The notes under the pieces are model-generated. The model worked only from the letters and a program-made list of their open reading frames with translations, did not search any database and had not been told where the DNA came from. A stretch of 64,000 bases of DNA from an uncultured Oscillospiraceae bacterium (GTDB taxonomy: Bacteria > Bacillota > Clostridia > Oscillospirales > Ruminococcaceae), in the NCBI GenBank assembly GCA_900548355.1, contig URKR01000010.1, positions 1 to 64,000 of the forward strand, in the 5' to 3' direction. Below are positions 42,422-49,514 of the stretch, piece by piece. Position 1 is the first letter of the stretch. Each line of letters starts with the position of its first letter. The position numbers were made by a program, and so were the translations under genes.

Positions 42422-42799
42422 TCAATTGTTCAGCCGACGCAGGATGGCAAGCATCTCGTCGGTATCGCGGGTGATCTGGGGCACCGGGGTGAAGAGCCCG
42501 GTGTTGCAGCAGCGCACCTCCATAACCAGCTGTTCTAACCGGTCCAGGTCGGCGCGCTGGGCCGCTTCCCGCTTGGCATACCCCAGGCGTTCCTCCATCT
42601 GGGTCAGGGCGGCTTCACCATGTTTGATCGCATCCCGCACGCCCTGGCGGGAAATTCCGTAGTTTTCGGCAATCTCAGCCAGTGAAAGGTCCTGGTCATA
42701 GTATTCGGTCAGGATGGCGCGCTGCTTATCGGTCAAAACAGGGCCGTAATAGTCCAGCAAGACCGAAAACGCGAGGTTTTTCTGGCTTTTCGGGGCCAA
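42422..42799 (-). CDS. ylxM: YlxM-family DNA-binding protein
   Basis: 125 residues. The N-terminal half is a sigma-70 region 4-like helix-turn-helix: LLDYYGPVLTDKQRAILTEYY (cited as LLDYYGPVLT and DKQRAILTEYY), then SLAEIAENYGISRQGVRDAI. YlxM is nearly always encoded upstream of ffh and is thought to influence the SRP pathway. The start is TTG 42799, 8 nt after AAGGAGG; no ATG fits. It is first in the operon behind a perfect consensus promoter. Confidence 0.93.
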   Translation of the reverse strand: MAPKSQKNLAFSVLLDYYGPVLTDKQRAILTEYYDQDLSLAEIAENYGISRQGVRDAIKHGEAALTQMEERLGYAKREAAQRADLDRLEQLVMEVRCCNTGLFTPVPQITRDTDEMLAILRRLNN

Positions 42800-42854
42800 G
42801 GGCGCCGCCTCCTTCCCGCCATGATGTAAAGTGATTCTTCTTTACAGCAGATGA

Positions 42855-42883
42855 ATTATACCACTGCCGGGTGACAGTGTCAA
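42855..42883 (-). promoter_or_regulatory. Consensus promoter of the ylxM-ffh operon
   Basis: Minus-strand perfect TTGACA (42883-42878), 17-bp spacer and perfect TATAAT (42860-42855). The spacer carries the inverted repeat CACTG-N8-CAGTG. Confidence 0.9.
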
Positions 42884-42975
42884 GTGAAATTTGGCCGCCG
42901 GCGGTAAATTTGAGGCTGCCGCAGCGGCAGCCTCCCAATTTTTATGCCGCCGGGGATGCAAACGGGCGCGAAATA

Positions 42976-42984
42976 TGCTATAAT
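42976..42984 (+). promoter_or_regulatory. Extended -10 promoter of the cysteine-synthase-like gene
   Basis: TGC-TATAAT (TATAAT at 42979-42984) with no good -35 (ATGCAA 17 bp upstream). Confidence 0.6.
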
Positions 42985-43052
42985 AAAGGAACTTCTGGCG
43001 AAACTGGCGGTTTGCCCGGCCGGAGGATACCCAGGGAAAGGAAGAGAAATCG

Positions 43053-43946
43053 TTGGCCATCCTGCAAAGTTATTACCAGGACGTCTACCGCTGCCCGGTG
43101 CTGCGCATGTCGGGGTACTCGGGGCAGCATGGGCTGTCGGCCACCATTTTGGCCTACCTGGATTTCGGCGGCGCAACCGGCACCTGCAAGGACGGCGTGG
43201 CCGAGACAATGCTGGCTTTTGCAACCGAACGCGGCGCGCTCAAGCCCGGCATGCCGGTGGTGGAAGCCAGCTCAGGCAGTTTTGGCGCGGCGCTGGCGGT
43301 CTCCTGCGCCACCACCGGCCACCCCTGTATTCTGGTGGTGCCCAGCAGCCTGCCCCCCACCCGGCGCAAGCAGCTGCAAAGCCTGGGCGCTCGGATTGTG
43401 GTGTGCAGCAGCGGCGGGCGCAAGGCGTTGGAGCGGGTGGCTGCCGATACCGCCAAGAAATACGGCGGTTACTACACCAACTACTTTGCCAACGACGACA
43501 ACCCCGAATACCACCGCCGTGTGACCGGCCCACAGATTCTGAAAGCCTGCGGCGATTCGATTGACGCGGTCGTGATCGGGGTGGGCAGCGGCGGCACCAT
43601 CACCGGCGTGGCCGAATATCTCAAAGCCTGGAACAGCATGATCCGGGTGGTTGCGGTGGAGCCGAGCGAATGCGCCGCCATTTCAGGCGGTTTTATCGGC
43701 CACCATGGCATCGCCGGCATCGGCCCCGGCTTTGTACCCGAAAACTATAACCCCTATGTAGTGGATACGGTGCTGACCGTTTCAACCGCCGATGCCGAGC
43801 GCGCGGCCCAGGAAGCGCTCTTCTTTGACGGAGTGCCCGCCTGCACCAGCGCCGGCGCCACCTTGGCCGCCGCCGTACAGCTCATGGGTACCGGCAAATC
43901 CAAGCGGCCGCTCTGCGTATTTGCCGGGCGCAAAACCTATGAATAG
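43053..43946 (+). CDS. PLP-dependent cysteine synthase family protein
   Basis: 297 residues in the fold type II PLP family (cysteine synthase, cystathionine beta-synthase). The PLP lysine is Lys46 in GGATGTCKDGVAE; EASSGSFGAALA (about residues 70-81) corresponds to the substrate loop usually written TSGNTG, and VGSGGTITGVAEYL (about 177-190) to the phosphate loop. The usual NPxxSxKDR around the lysine is altered, so the substrate may not be O-acetylserine. The start is TTG 43053, 8-9 nt after GGAAGAG; no better start is in frame. Monocistronic, with its own promoter and terminator. Confidence 0.85.
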   Translation: MAILQSYYQDVYRCPVLRMSGYSGQHGLSATILAYLDFGGATGTCKDGVAETMLAFATERGALKPGMPVVEASSGSFGAALAVSCATTGHPCILVVPSSLPPTRRKQLQSLGARIVVCSSGGRKALERVAADTAKKYGGYYTNYFANDDNPEYHRRVTGPQILKACGDSIDAVVIGVGSGGTITGVAEYLKAWNSMIRVVAVEPSECAAISGGFIGHHGIAGIGPGFVPENYNPYVVDTVLTVSTADAERAAQEALFFDGVPACTSAGATLAAAVQLMGTGKSKRPLCVFAGRKTYE

Positions 43947-43967
43947 CCCCACAGGTTGCCTCTGCGG

Positions 43968-44025
43968 AAAGCAGCCAGCCTTCCCGCACGCCCTGCACAG
44001 CCGTTGGCGGGGAGGCTGCTTTTCT
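43968..44025 (+). terminator. Terminator of the cysteine-synthase-like gene
   Basis: Long imperfect stem AAAGCAGCC...TTCCCGC with GCGGGGAGGCTGCTTT, then TTCTCC. Confidence 0.65.
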
Positions 44026-44091
44026 CCTATCATAGAAGAATCCGCCCGCGAAACAGGGCGGAACGATGTTCATTAAGATCGGAGGCCGCTC

Positions 44092-44469
44092 ATGAAGCTC
44101 CGTCTCTCTGCCCGAACCAGCCGCCGGCTGCAGCTTGCCAGTTTTGCAGCGGCTATACTCCTTCTGTTGGCCGCCTGGGTAGCTGCACAGTGTATGCCGC
44201 CCGCCGAAACGCCGCTACCGTCCGAGGAGGCGGACTCTTCCATCTCCATTGAGATCGACGGCACGCCCGCGGCGAAAGCCGAGGCCTCTCTGGCGCCGCT
44301 TGATGCTGCATGCTTTGCGCTGTGCGGGGCAGCCATTGTACTTCTGTTGGCCGGGCAGGTACAGGCATGGTTTTTCTACCGCTGCCCGCATTGCGCCGGC
44401 AGCCTTTTACGGGTGCGCGGCCCGATGCCAGAATTTTGCCCGCACTGCGGGAATGTGATAGGGCAGTGA
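44092..44469 (+). CDS. Small membrane protein with C-terminal zinc ribbon
   Basis: 125 residues. Two hydrophobic segments (about 16-34, LASFAAAILLLLAAWVAA, and 73-92, ACFALCGAAIVLLLAGQV) flank an acidic extracellular loop rich in Ser/Glu. The C-terminus has two CPHC/CPHC knuckles (YRCPHCAGSLL and EFCPHCGNVI, about 97-122), a rubredoxin-like zinc ribbon facing the cytoplasm. No family recognised. Start ATG 44092 follows GGAGG. No operon partners; followed by a strong terminator. Confidence 0.7.
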   Translation: MKLRLSARTSRRLQLASFAAAILLLLAAWVAAQCMPPAETPLPSEEADSSISIEIDGTPAAKAEASLAPLDAACFALCGAAIVLLLAGQVQAWFFYRCPHCAGSLLRVRGPMPEFCPHCGNVIGQ

Positions 44470-44556
44470 GACTGCCCCATCAAGCAACAAAATGTTTTGG
44501 TGCGGCGGCCGCAGAACGCCGGAACACCACATCGAAATGCTTTAAGCCGATACAAA

Positions 44557-44597
44557 GCCCGCCGGATACCGCAACAGCATCCGGCGGGCGTTTTTTT
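44557..44597 (+). terminator. Terminator of the zinc-ribbon membrane gene
   Basis: Perfect 11-bp stem GCCCGCCGGAT / ATCCGGCGGGC, loop ACCGCAACAGC, then GTTTTTTT. Confidence 0.9.
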
Positions 44598-44610
44598 GTC
44601 CGTGTTTTAT

Positions 44611-44988
44611 TTACGGGCGCCTGGATTTGGGCAGCTTGGCCACAACCAGATCATAGCTGCGGCGGCACAGGCAGGCCAGTTCGGCTTCCGGCAAACCGCC
44701 GTCAAGCCGGATGCTGACCCAGGTGCGCTTGTCGGAATAATAGCCGGGCAGCACATCGGCCGGATACTGGGCGCGGTAGAACTCCCCTTCAGCCGGGTCA
44801 ATCTTGAGCGATACAAACGGATGGTTGGCATAGCGCGGGTCTTTGTGCTGCGCAATGAAGAGCAGCCCGGCGTACATTTTGCCTGCCACGAGATACCGGT
44901 CCCACCCCCAGACCGGCTGGTAATCCCGCACCGCGCCGGGGTAGGACAGCAGCATCGCATCCAGGGCGGGATATTGTTCGAAGAACAT
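44611..44988 (-). CDS. MmcQ/YjbR family protein
   Basis: 125 residues of the MmcQ/YjbR family (PF04237), with a CyaY-like fold. Features: YPGAVRDYQPVWGWDRYLVAGKMYAGL (split: DYQPVWGWDR and AGKMYAGL) in the N-terminal half, VSLKIDP, PADVLPGYYSDKRTWVSIRLDG, and the terminal SYDLVVAKLPKSRR. Members are often called DNA-binding, but evidence is thin. Start ATG 44988 follows AAGGAGG; it overlaps the stop of the upstream DUF3795-VOC gene by one base (TGATG), so the two are coupled. Confidence 0.85.
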   Translation of the reverse strand: MFFEQYPALDAMLLSYPGAVRDYQPVWGWDRYLVAGKMYAGLLFIAQHKDPRYANHPFVSLKIDPAEGEFYRAQYPADVLPGYYSDKRTWVSIRLDGGLPEAELACLCRRSYDLVVAKLPKSRRP

Positions 44989-45725
44989 CAGGTTTCCTCC
45001 TTCGGCTGCGGCAGATAGCGTGCCAGATACGCCTTTTCCACACCCATACGACAAGCCGTTTCGTCCGGGGTCAGGCCGCTGTCCAGAAAGCGGCGCGCAA
45101 CCGTCTGCATTGCTTCGGCCACCTCAACCAGATGGCCGTCAGGGTCGCGCAGCCGCAGGCCGCGCTGGCCCCAGGGAAATTCGTGAACGGGCTGGCAGAT
45201 TTCCGCGCCGTAAGCCGCGGCGGCTGCAGCGAAAGCGTCGAGATCGGTTACCTCAAAATAGAGTTCACCGGCGTTGTGGCCAAAAGAAACCGCCGCGCCA
45301 TCCAGCAGCCGGTTCCAGACAGACCGCGCCTGCAGCGCGATGCCGCAGGCCAACAGCCGGTTACCGCCGGCATCCTCGACGACCGGCAGGCCGAACAGCT
45401 CACCGTAGAAGGCCGCGGCACGGTCGATATCCTCCACCACAAGCAGGCAAGCCTGCAGCCGCGGCGTTGCGGCCGCCCAGCGTCGGCAGGTTTCAAGGCG
45501 GCTGCCGTCGCCTTCGCCGTGTTCGGCGTCGAAGGCAAAATCGTGCAGCGTCGGGCAGGGGAAATCCGGGCAGAGACCGCAGTGGGCCAGGCCGCGGCGC
45601 TCGGCACAGGTTTTGAGCGGACATTCGCCCCAGAACGGCCGCCGCTGGCGGGTACAGCCGGGGCAATGGTTGGGTTCGCGCCAGGCGCAGGCATTGCAGC
45701 AAAGGCCGCAGCGGGATTGAATCAT
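44988..45725 (-). CDS. DUF3795 cysteine-rich domain fused to a glyoxalase/VOC domain
   Basis: 245 residues. The N-terminal part (about 1-85) is cysteine-rich: CGLCCNAC, NHCPGC, WGECPLKTC and HCGLCPDFPC, matching the DUF3795 pattern, a likely metal- or cluster-binding module. The middle (about 90-205) is a VOC domain: LVVEDIDRAAAFYGELFGLPVV (cited in two parts, DIDRAAAFYGELFG and LPVVEDAGG), GELYFEVTDLDAF and LRDPDGHLVEV. The C-terminal 40 residues look like a short helix-turn-helix (DETACRMGVEKAYLARYL). Start ATG 45725 follows AAGGAGG. Combined function unknown. Confidence 0.75.
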   Translation of the reverse strand: MIQSRCGLCCNACAWREPNHCPGCTRQRRPFWGECPLKTCAERRGLAHCGLCPDFPCPTLHDFAFDAEHGEGDGSRLETCRRWAAATPRLQACLLVVEDIDRAAAFYGELFGLPVVEDAGGNRLLACGIALQARSVWNRLLDGAAVSFGHNAGELYFEVTDLDAFAAAAAAYGAEICQPVHEFPWGQRGLRLRDPDGHLVEVAEAMQTVARRFLDSGLTPDETACRMGVEKAYLARYLPQPKEET

Positions 45726-45748
45726 GGTCGGGTTCCTCCTTGACTGGT

Positions 45749-46606
45749 TTACTCCCAGTATACCGGATTTTCCCACTCGTCTGCTTGTAAAAATGCGACA
45801 GGTTCCGCCGCACGGACCAGCGCCAGCGCAGCGGCCGGCGTCATGCCGTGGTATTTTTTGAAGCTGCGCAAAAGATGCGCCTGATCGGCAAAGCCGAACC
45901 GCGCGACAGCGTCCTGTACGTCCCAGCGCGGGTCGGTCAGCAGGCTGCGCCACAGGCACTGGTAGCGGATCAGTCCGGCCAGCGTTTTGGGCGGGCAGCC
46001 AAGCCAGGCTGTAAACTGTCGTTCAAGCTGGCGGGCGCTGCAAAAGGTTGTGTGCAGCAGTTCGGCCACCCGAAGATTTCCGCCGGCCTGCACCAGCGCC
46101 CCCACCGCCGTTTCAACCGCAGCGGGCATGGCACGGGGGCTTTCGGCCAGCCGGGCCAGCAGAACCTGCTCAGCCAGCCGGGTCCGGGCGGAAAAATCCC
46201 GTACCGCGGCCAGCCGCGGGGCCAGCGCAGCAGTCAGCGCCGGAAAATGCTGCCCGCCCGCGAAGGTACGGTTGCGGGTATCGCACAGCGCATCTTCAGA
46301 AAAGAAAGCGGCCGTCCACGCATACCAGCGGATTGCAAACAGCGAATGGCATCCGCCGCCCGCCGTGCGGTAGGGTTGGTCGCCCAGGCCGCAGAAACAG
46401 GCGTCTGTCCGGCCAGCGTCCTCCCCGATGCGGAAGATCAGATCAACACAGGTATCCGGCACAACCCAGGTCGGCGGTTCAGTCTGGCCCGTACCGCCCC
46501 AAAAACAGCAGATATACGGCTGCAGCGCCGCACAGGGGCGCCGTTCGGCCAGCATGCCGCCGCGGCCCGGGTGGGCGGTCAGCGGCTTCCATACCAGTTC
46601 ATGCAT
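45749..46606 (-). CDS. AraC family transcriptional regulator
   Basis: 285 residues. The C-terminal HTH_18 domain is clear: LRVAELLHTTFCSARQLERQF (cited as RVAELLHTTFCSARQ and LERQF), then WDVQDAVARFGFADQAHLLRSFKKYHGMTPA in two helices (about residues 225-265). The N-terminal domain (PYICCFWGG, WVVPDTCVDLIFRIG) resembles the DUF6597 sensor domain of this subgroup. Start ATG 46606 follows AAGGAGG; the longer frame to 47404 crosses spoIIID on the other strand and is rejected. It is 23 nt upstream of the DUF3795-VOC gene on the same strand and may control it. Ligand unknown. Confidence 0.88.
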   Translation of the reverse strand: MHELVWKPLTAHPGRGGMLAERRPCAALQPYICCFWGGTGQTEPPTWVVPDTCVDLIFRIGEDAGRTDACFCGLGDQPYRTAGGGCHSLFAIRWYAWTAAFFSEDALCDTRNRTFAGGQHFPALTAALAPRLAAVRDFSARTRLAEQVLLARLAESPRAMPAAVETAVGALVQAGGNLRVAELLHTTFCSARQLERQFTAWLGCPPKTLAGLIRYQCLWRSLLTDPRWDVQDAVARFGFADQAHLLRSFKKYHGMTPAAALALVRAAEPVAFLQADEWENPVYWE

Positions 46607-46658
46607 CGCGCGCTCCCCTCCTTCCGGCTGCGTTTGCCTGTATGAATGACCCGGCTTC

Positions 46659-46688
46659 ATTCTACCACAGTCTGCGGGGGGTCTACAA
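46659..46688 (-). promoter_or_regulatory. Promoter of the araC-type gene
   Basis: Minus-strand TTGTAG (46688-46683), 18-bp spacer, TAGAAT (46664-46659). Confidence 0.5.
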
Positions 46689-46759
46689 TCTTCTTTTTTC
46701 GCATAGGGTTTGGCAGGGGCTCGAAAAGCCCGCCAGACCAAGGTGAAGGAGGATTGCGT

Positions 46760-47038
46760 ATGAAAGGCGACCCCGAGGAGCGCGCGGTGGCGGTGGGGCG
46801 GTATCTGGTGCGCAGCGGCGCGACGGTGCGGGCGGCGGCCGGGGTGTTTGGGGTGAGCAAAAGTACAATCTGGAAAGACCAGACCCGGCTGCGGCAGCTG
46901 AACCCCGGTTTGTGGCGAGAGGTACGGCAGGTACTGCTGAAAAACAAGGCGGAGCGCCACCTGCGCGGCGGCGAAGCCACCCGCTGCAAATATCTGCACC
47001 AATCCCGCCCGCCGCGGCCGCCCGGCGCAAGCGGGTAA
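46760..47038 (+). CDS. spoIIID: SpoIIID-like sporulation transcriptional regulator
   Basis: 92 residues. The match to SpoIIID is strong: an N-terminal helix ERAVAVGRYLVRSGATVRAAA, the helix-turn-helix FGVSKSTIWKD (about residues 30-40), and the basic C-terminal NKAERHLRGGEATRCKY, nearly the family consensus. SpoIIID works in the mother cell with sigma-E in endospore formers. Here the usual HKDxTERLP segment reads WKDQTRLRQL. Start ATG 46760 follows GAAGGAGG. It is isolated from spore genes, next to an AraC regulator and dCMP deaminase, so its present role is unclear. Confidence 0.88.
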   Translation: MKGDPEERAVAVGRYLVRSGATVRAAAGVFGVSKSTIWKDQTRLRQLNPGLWREVRQVLLKNKAERHLRGGEATRCKYLHQSRPPRPPGASG

Positions 47039-47057
47039 ACTTTGCCTGCGCCAGGGC

Positions 47058-47086
47058 TTGCACGCCCCGGGCACGGACAGTATAAT
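47058..47086 (+). promoter_or_regulatory. Promoter of the dCMP deaminase / udk unit
   Basis: TTGCAC (47058-47063), 17-bp spacer, perfect TATAAT (47081-47086), 55 bp ahead of the start codon. Confidence 0.75.
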
Positions 47087-47140
47087 AGAGGTAAAGAAAG
47101 CGAAAAAAGCGGGAAACCGCCGCAGGAAGGTCGTGTTTGA

Positions 47141-47620
47141 ATGAAGCGCACCGATTATATCAGCTGGGATGAATACTTTATGGGTATCGCCCTGCTTTCG
47201 GCCATGCGGTCCAAAGATGACAGCAGCCAGGTGGGGGCCTGTATTGTCAGCCCCGAAAACAAGATTCTCTCGCTCGGGTACAATGGTATGCCGATCGGCT
47301 GCAGCGATGACGAGATGCCATGGGCGCGCGAAGGCCCGCCGCTTGAAACCAAGTATATGTATGTCTGCCATGCCGAGCTCAACGCTATCCTGAATTCGGC
47401 GCACAGCGACCTGCGCGGCGCACGGGTCTATGTGACGCTGTTTCCCTGCAACGAGTGCGCCAAAAGTATCATCCAGAGCGGCATCAAAGAAATCATCTAC
47501 CTGTCAGACAAATACCACGACGCTGATATGAGCATTGCAAGCCGGCGGCTGCTGCGGATGGCGGGGGTCAAGTTCCGCGCCTATGAGCCGACCGGGCGGG
47601 AGATCCGCTTTACGGTCTGA
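47141..47620 (+). CDS. dCMP/cytidine deaminase family protein (ComEB-like)
   Basis: 159 residues. Zinc-binding motifs CHAE (76-79) and PCNEC (102-106) are those of deoxycytidylate deaminase, which converts dCMP to dUMP for thymidylate synthesis; [18 protein letters not shown] is also typical. ComEB, the Bacillus homologue, lies in the competence operon but here the neighbour is uridine kinase, so a nucleotide role is likely. Start ATG 47141; ribosome binding site AGGAAGG is about 9 nt upstream. The stop is 40 nt before udk. Confidence 0.93.
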   Translation: MKRTDYISWDEYFMGIALLSAMRSKDDSSQVGACIVSPENKILSLGYNGMPIGCSDDEMPWAREGPPLETKYMYVCHAELNAILNSAHSDLRGARVYVTLFPCNECAKSIIQSGIKEIIYLSDKYHDADMSIASRRLLRMAGVKFRAYEPTGREIRFTV

Positions 47621-47660
47621 GTTCAGCCAAACGGCGGAAGAAAAGAAAGGACTGGAAACG

Positions 47661-48278
47661 ATGGAAACCATCATCATCGGCATTGCAGGTGGCACCGGCA
47701 GCGGCAAGACCACCCTGACCGAGCGGCTGCGCGACCACTTCGGCAGCGACGAGGTCAGCGTCATCAACCACGACAGCTATTACAAACGGCATGACGACCT
47801 GCCCTATGAGGAACGGTGCAAGCTCAACTACGACCACCCTGATTCCTTTGACACCCAGCTGCTGGTTGAACATCTGCAGGCGCTGCGGCGCGGCGAGACG
47901 GTTGAAGTACCGGTATATAACTACGCCATTCACAACCGCAGCGACAAGACTGTGACTGTCTGCCCGGCGCCGGTCATCATTGTGGAAGGGATTTTGATCT
48001 TTGCTTCCCCGGAACTCTGCGCGCTAATGGATTTGAAGGTATTTGTTGACACCGACGCAGATGTGCGGATTCTGCGCCGCATTGTGCGGGATGTCAAGGC
48101 CCGCGGCCGCACGCTGGACAGCGTTGTGACCCAGTATCTGACCACCGTCAAGCCGATGCACGAACAATTCGTTGAACCGAGCAAGCGCAAAGCCGACCTG
48201 ATTGTGCCGGAAGGCGGCCGCAATGAGGTCGCGCTGGATATGCTCATCAAGTGGGTATCCAATCATCTGGGCAAATAG
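47661..48278 (+). CDS. udk: Uridine kinase
   Basis: Phosphorylates uridine and cytidine for pyrimidine salvage. 205 residues: P-loop GGTGSGKTT (10-18), HDSYYKRHDDLPYEER (about 37-52), NYDHPDSFD, and PVYNYAIHNRSD with VIIVEGILIF as the nucleoside-binding and Walker B region. Start ATG 47661 follows AAAGGAC; the longer frame to 47535 enters the deaminase gene. Probably cotranscribed with the deaminase, a small pyrimidine unit. Confidence 0.95.
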   Translation: METIIIGIAGGTGSGKTTLTERLRDHFGSDEVSVINHDSYYKRHDDLPYEERCKLNYDHPDSFDTQLLVEHLQALRRGETVEVPVYNYAIHNRSDKTVTVCPAPVIIVEGILIFASPELCALMDLKVFVDTDADVRILRRIVRDVKARGRTLDSVVTQYLTTVKPMHEQFVEPSKRKADLIVPEGGRNEVALDMLIKWVSNHLGK

Positions 48279-48290
48279 CCCAAGCCCGGT

Positions 48291-48337
48291 AAACACGCAG
48301 CCCTTTCCGGTATCAGAACGGAAAGGGCTGCGTGTTT
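48291..48337. terminator. Bidirectional terminator between udk and the serine hydrolase gene
   Basis: Perfect 18-bp stem AAACACGCAGCCCTTTCC / GGAAAGGGCTGCGTGTTT with an 11-base loop, between convergent genes. A and T runs at the stem ends serve both strands. Confidence 0.85.
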
Positions 48338-48345
48338 GTTCATGT

Positions 48346-49344
48346 TCAGGCCGCGTTGAGCTGGCTATACACAAGCTGGCCGAGCTGCTGCATCGCCGCA
48401 ACCGGGGCGGCGGGAAAATCAATCTCAGCATCCCCCTGGTCGGTCATACAGCACAGGATGTAAGGGTGGGCGGCATACACAATGGCCATGTCATGGAAGG
48501 CAGCGTCCCAGCTGCCATATTTTTTGGCGGCTTCCACACCGGCCGGTATGTACAGCGCCGTGTGACCCGCATCCAAAAAACAGGCGCGCAGCTGACGAGC
48601 CAGTTCGGTATCGGTGTCAAAATACTCATACAGGGCGTTCATCAAAATGCCGGCGTCCTCAATTGACATGACACCCTCGATCCCTTCCTCCATCGTGATA
48701 GCGCAGCTATCCGCCGCATGGAAGCCAAGCTCCCACAAAAAGGCAGAAAAACCGGTTTCGGCGTTGCCTGGCCAGACGGCGGCCAACAACCGTACCGCCT
48801 GGTTATCGCTTTGAGCAATCATGGTGTACAGGGCGTCCCACACCGGGATGGTCTCGCTTGCCGCATAGCCGGCCAGCGCCCCCGATGCCAGTTCCTCCCC
48901 ATAAAAATTGTAGACCGCGCCGGACAAATCAACCAGGCCGGCTTCCCCCATCTCACACAACCAGAGCGCATAGGCGGCTTTGAGGATGCTGGCCGGGTAA
49001 TACTCGGCATCTGTACCGAAAAAGTATTCTTCCCCGCTGTTCAGGTCTTTGACATACACAGAAAAACTTCCCGCCTGGGCCGCGCAGAAAGCATCCAGCG
49101 CCGAAGAGTCCAAGCCAATTGCAGCGGCCGGTGTTGCAGCCGGCGTCGCGGTTGGCATCGCGGTCGCGGTTGCAGTCGGCAGCGGGACCGAAAGATACTG
49201 GGCCGCCTGCTTGACCCGGGTCACCTGTGTTTCCAGCACCGCAATACCCGGCTGCCCGGCCGCCTGCCAGCCGCCAAAAGTCAGCAGGCCCAGACCCAGC
49301 AGAATGCAGACGCCCCTGTACAATCGGCCCTGTCCCCCACGCAT
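48346..49344 (-). CDS. Secreted or membrane-anchored serine hydrolase (beta-lactamase class A-like)
   Basis: 332 residues. N-terminal signal anchor (GVCILLGLGLLTFGGW, about 11-26), a Thr/Ala/Pro linker (about 53-76, repeats of TATA and ATP), then a class A-like penicillin-recognising domain: SILK (Ser119-Lys122, in YYPASILKAA), SDN (180-182) and a KYGSW plus HDMAIVY region near the C-terminus in place of a classic KTG. Family Beta-lactamase2 proteins include transpeptidase-like and hydrolase members, so resistance should not be assumed. Start ATG 49344 follows GGGAGG. Confidence 0.8.
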   Translation of the reverse strand: MRGGQGRLYRGVCILLGLGLLTFGGWQAAGQPGIAVLETQVTRVKQAAQYLSVPLPTATATAMPTATPAATPAAAIGLDSSALDAFCAAQAGSFSVYVKDLNSGEEYFFGTDAEYYPASILKAAYALWLCEMGEAGLVDLSGAVYNFYGEELASGALAGYAASETIPVWDALYTMIAQSDNQAVRLLAAVWPGNAETGFSAFLWELGFHAADSCAITMEEGIEGVMSIEDAGILMNALYEYFDTDTELARQLRACFLDAGHTALYIPAGVEAAKKYGSWDAAFHDMAIVYAAHPYILCCMTDQGDAEIDFPAAPVAAMQQLGQLVYSQLNAA

Positions 49345-49446
49345 CCGGCACGCCTCCCTTTCGCTGCTTTCTTTTATTATAGCACATCCTTGTATAGAAT
49401 TTGTATCAGAAATGTGTGCATTTTGTCGCTTTTTGCCCACAATGGC

Positions 49447-49485
49447 AGCGCCCCGCCGGGTTGCCAACAGCCACGGCGGGGCGCT
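49447..49485. repeat. Inverted repeat downstream of glgA
   Basis: 12-bp perfect arms AGCGCCCCGCCG and CGGCGGGGCGCT. The minus strand has no T run after it, though it is placed where the glgA transcript should end. Confidence 0.5.
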
Positions 49486-49514
49486 TTATTGGTTTTGTAT
49501 TTTCCGGTCAGAGG

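Noticed and set aside
48346..49344. Serine hydrolase as a class A beta-lactamase resistance gene
   Set aside because: Lacks a clear KTG and the Glu166 omega-loop motif is not evident; a membrane-anchored Beta-lactamase2 family protein is more likely.
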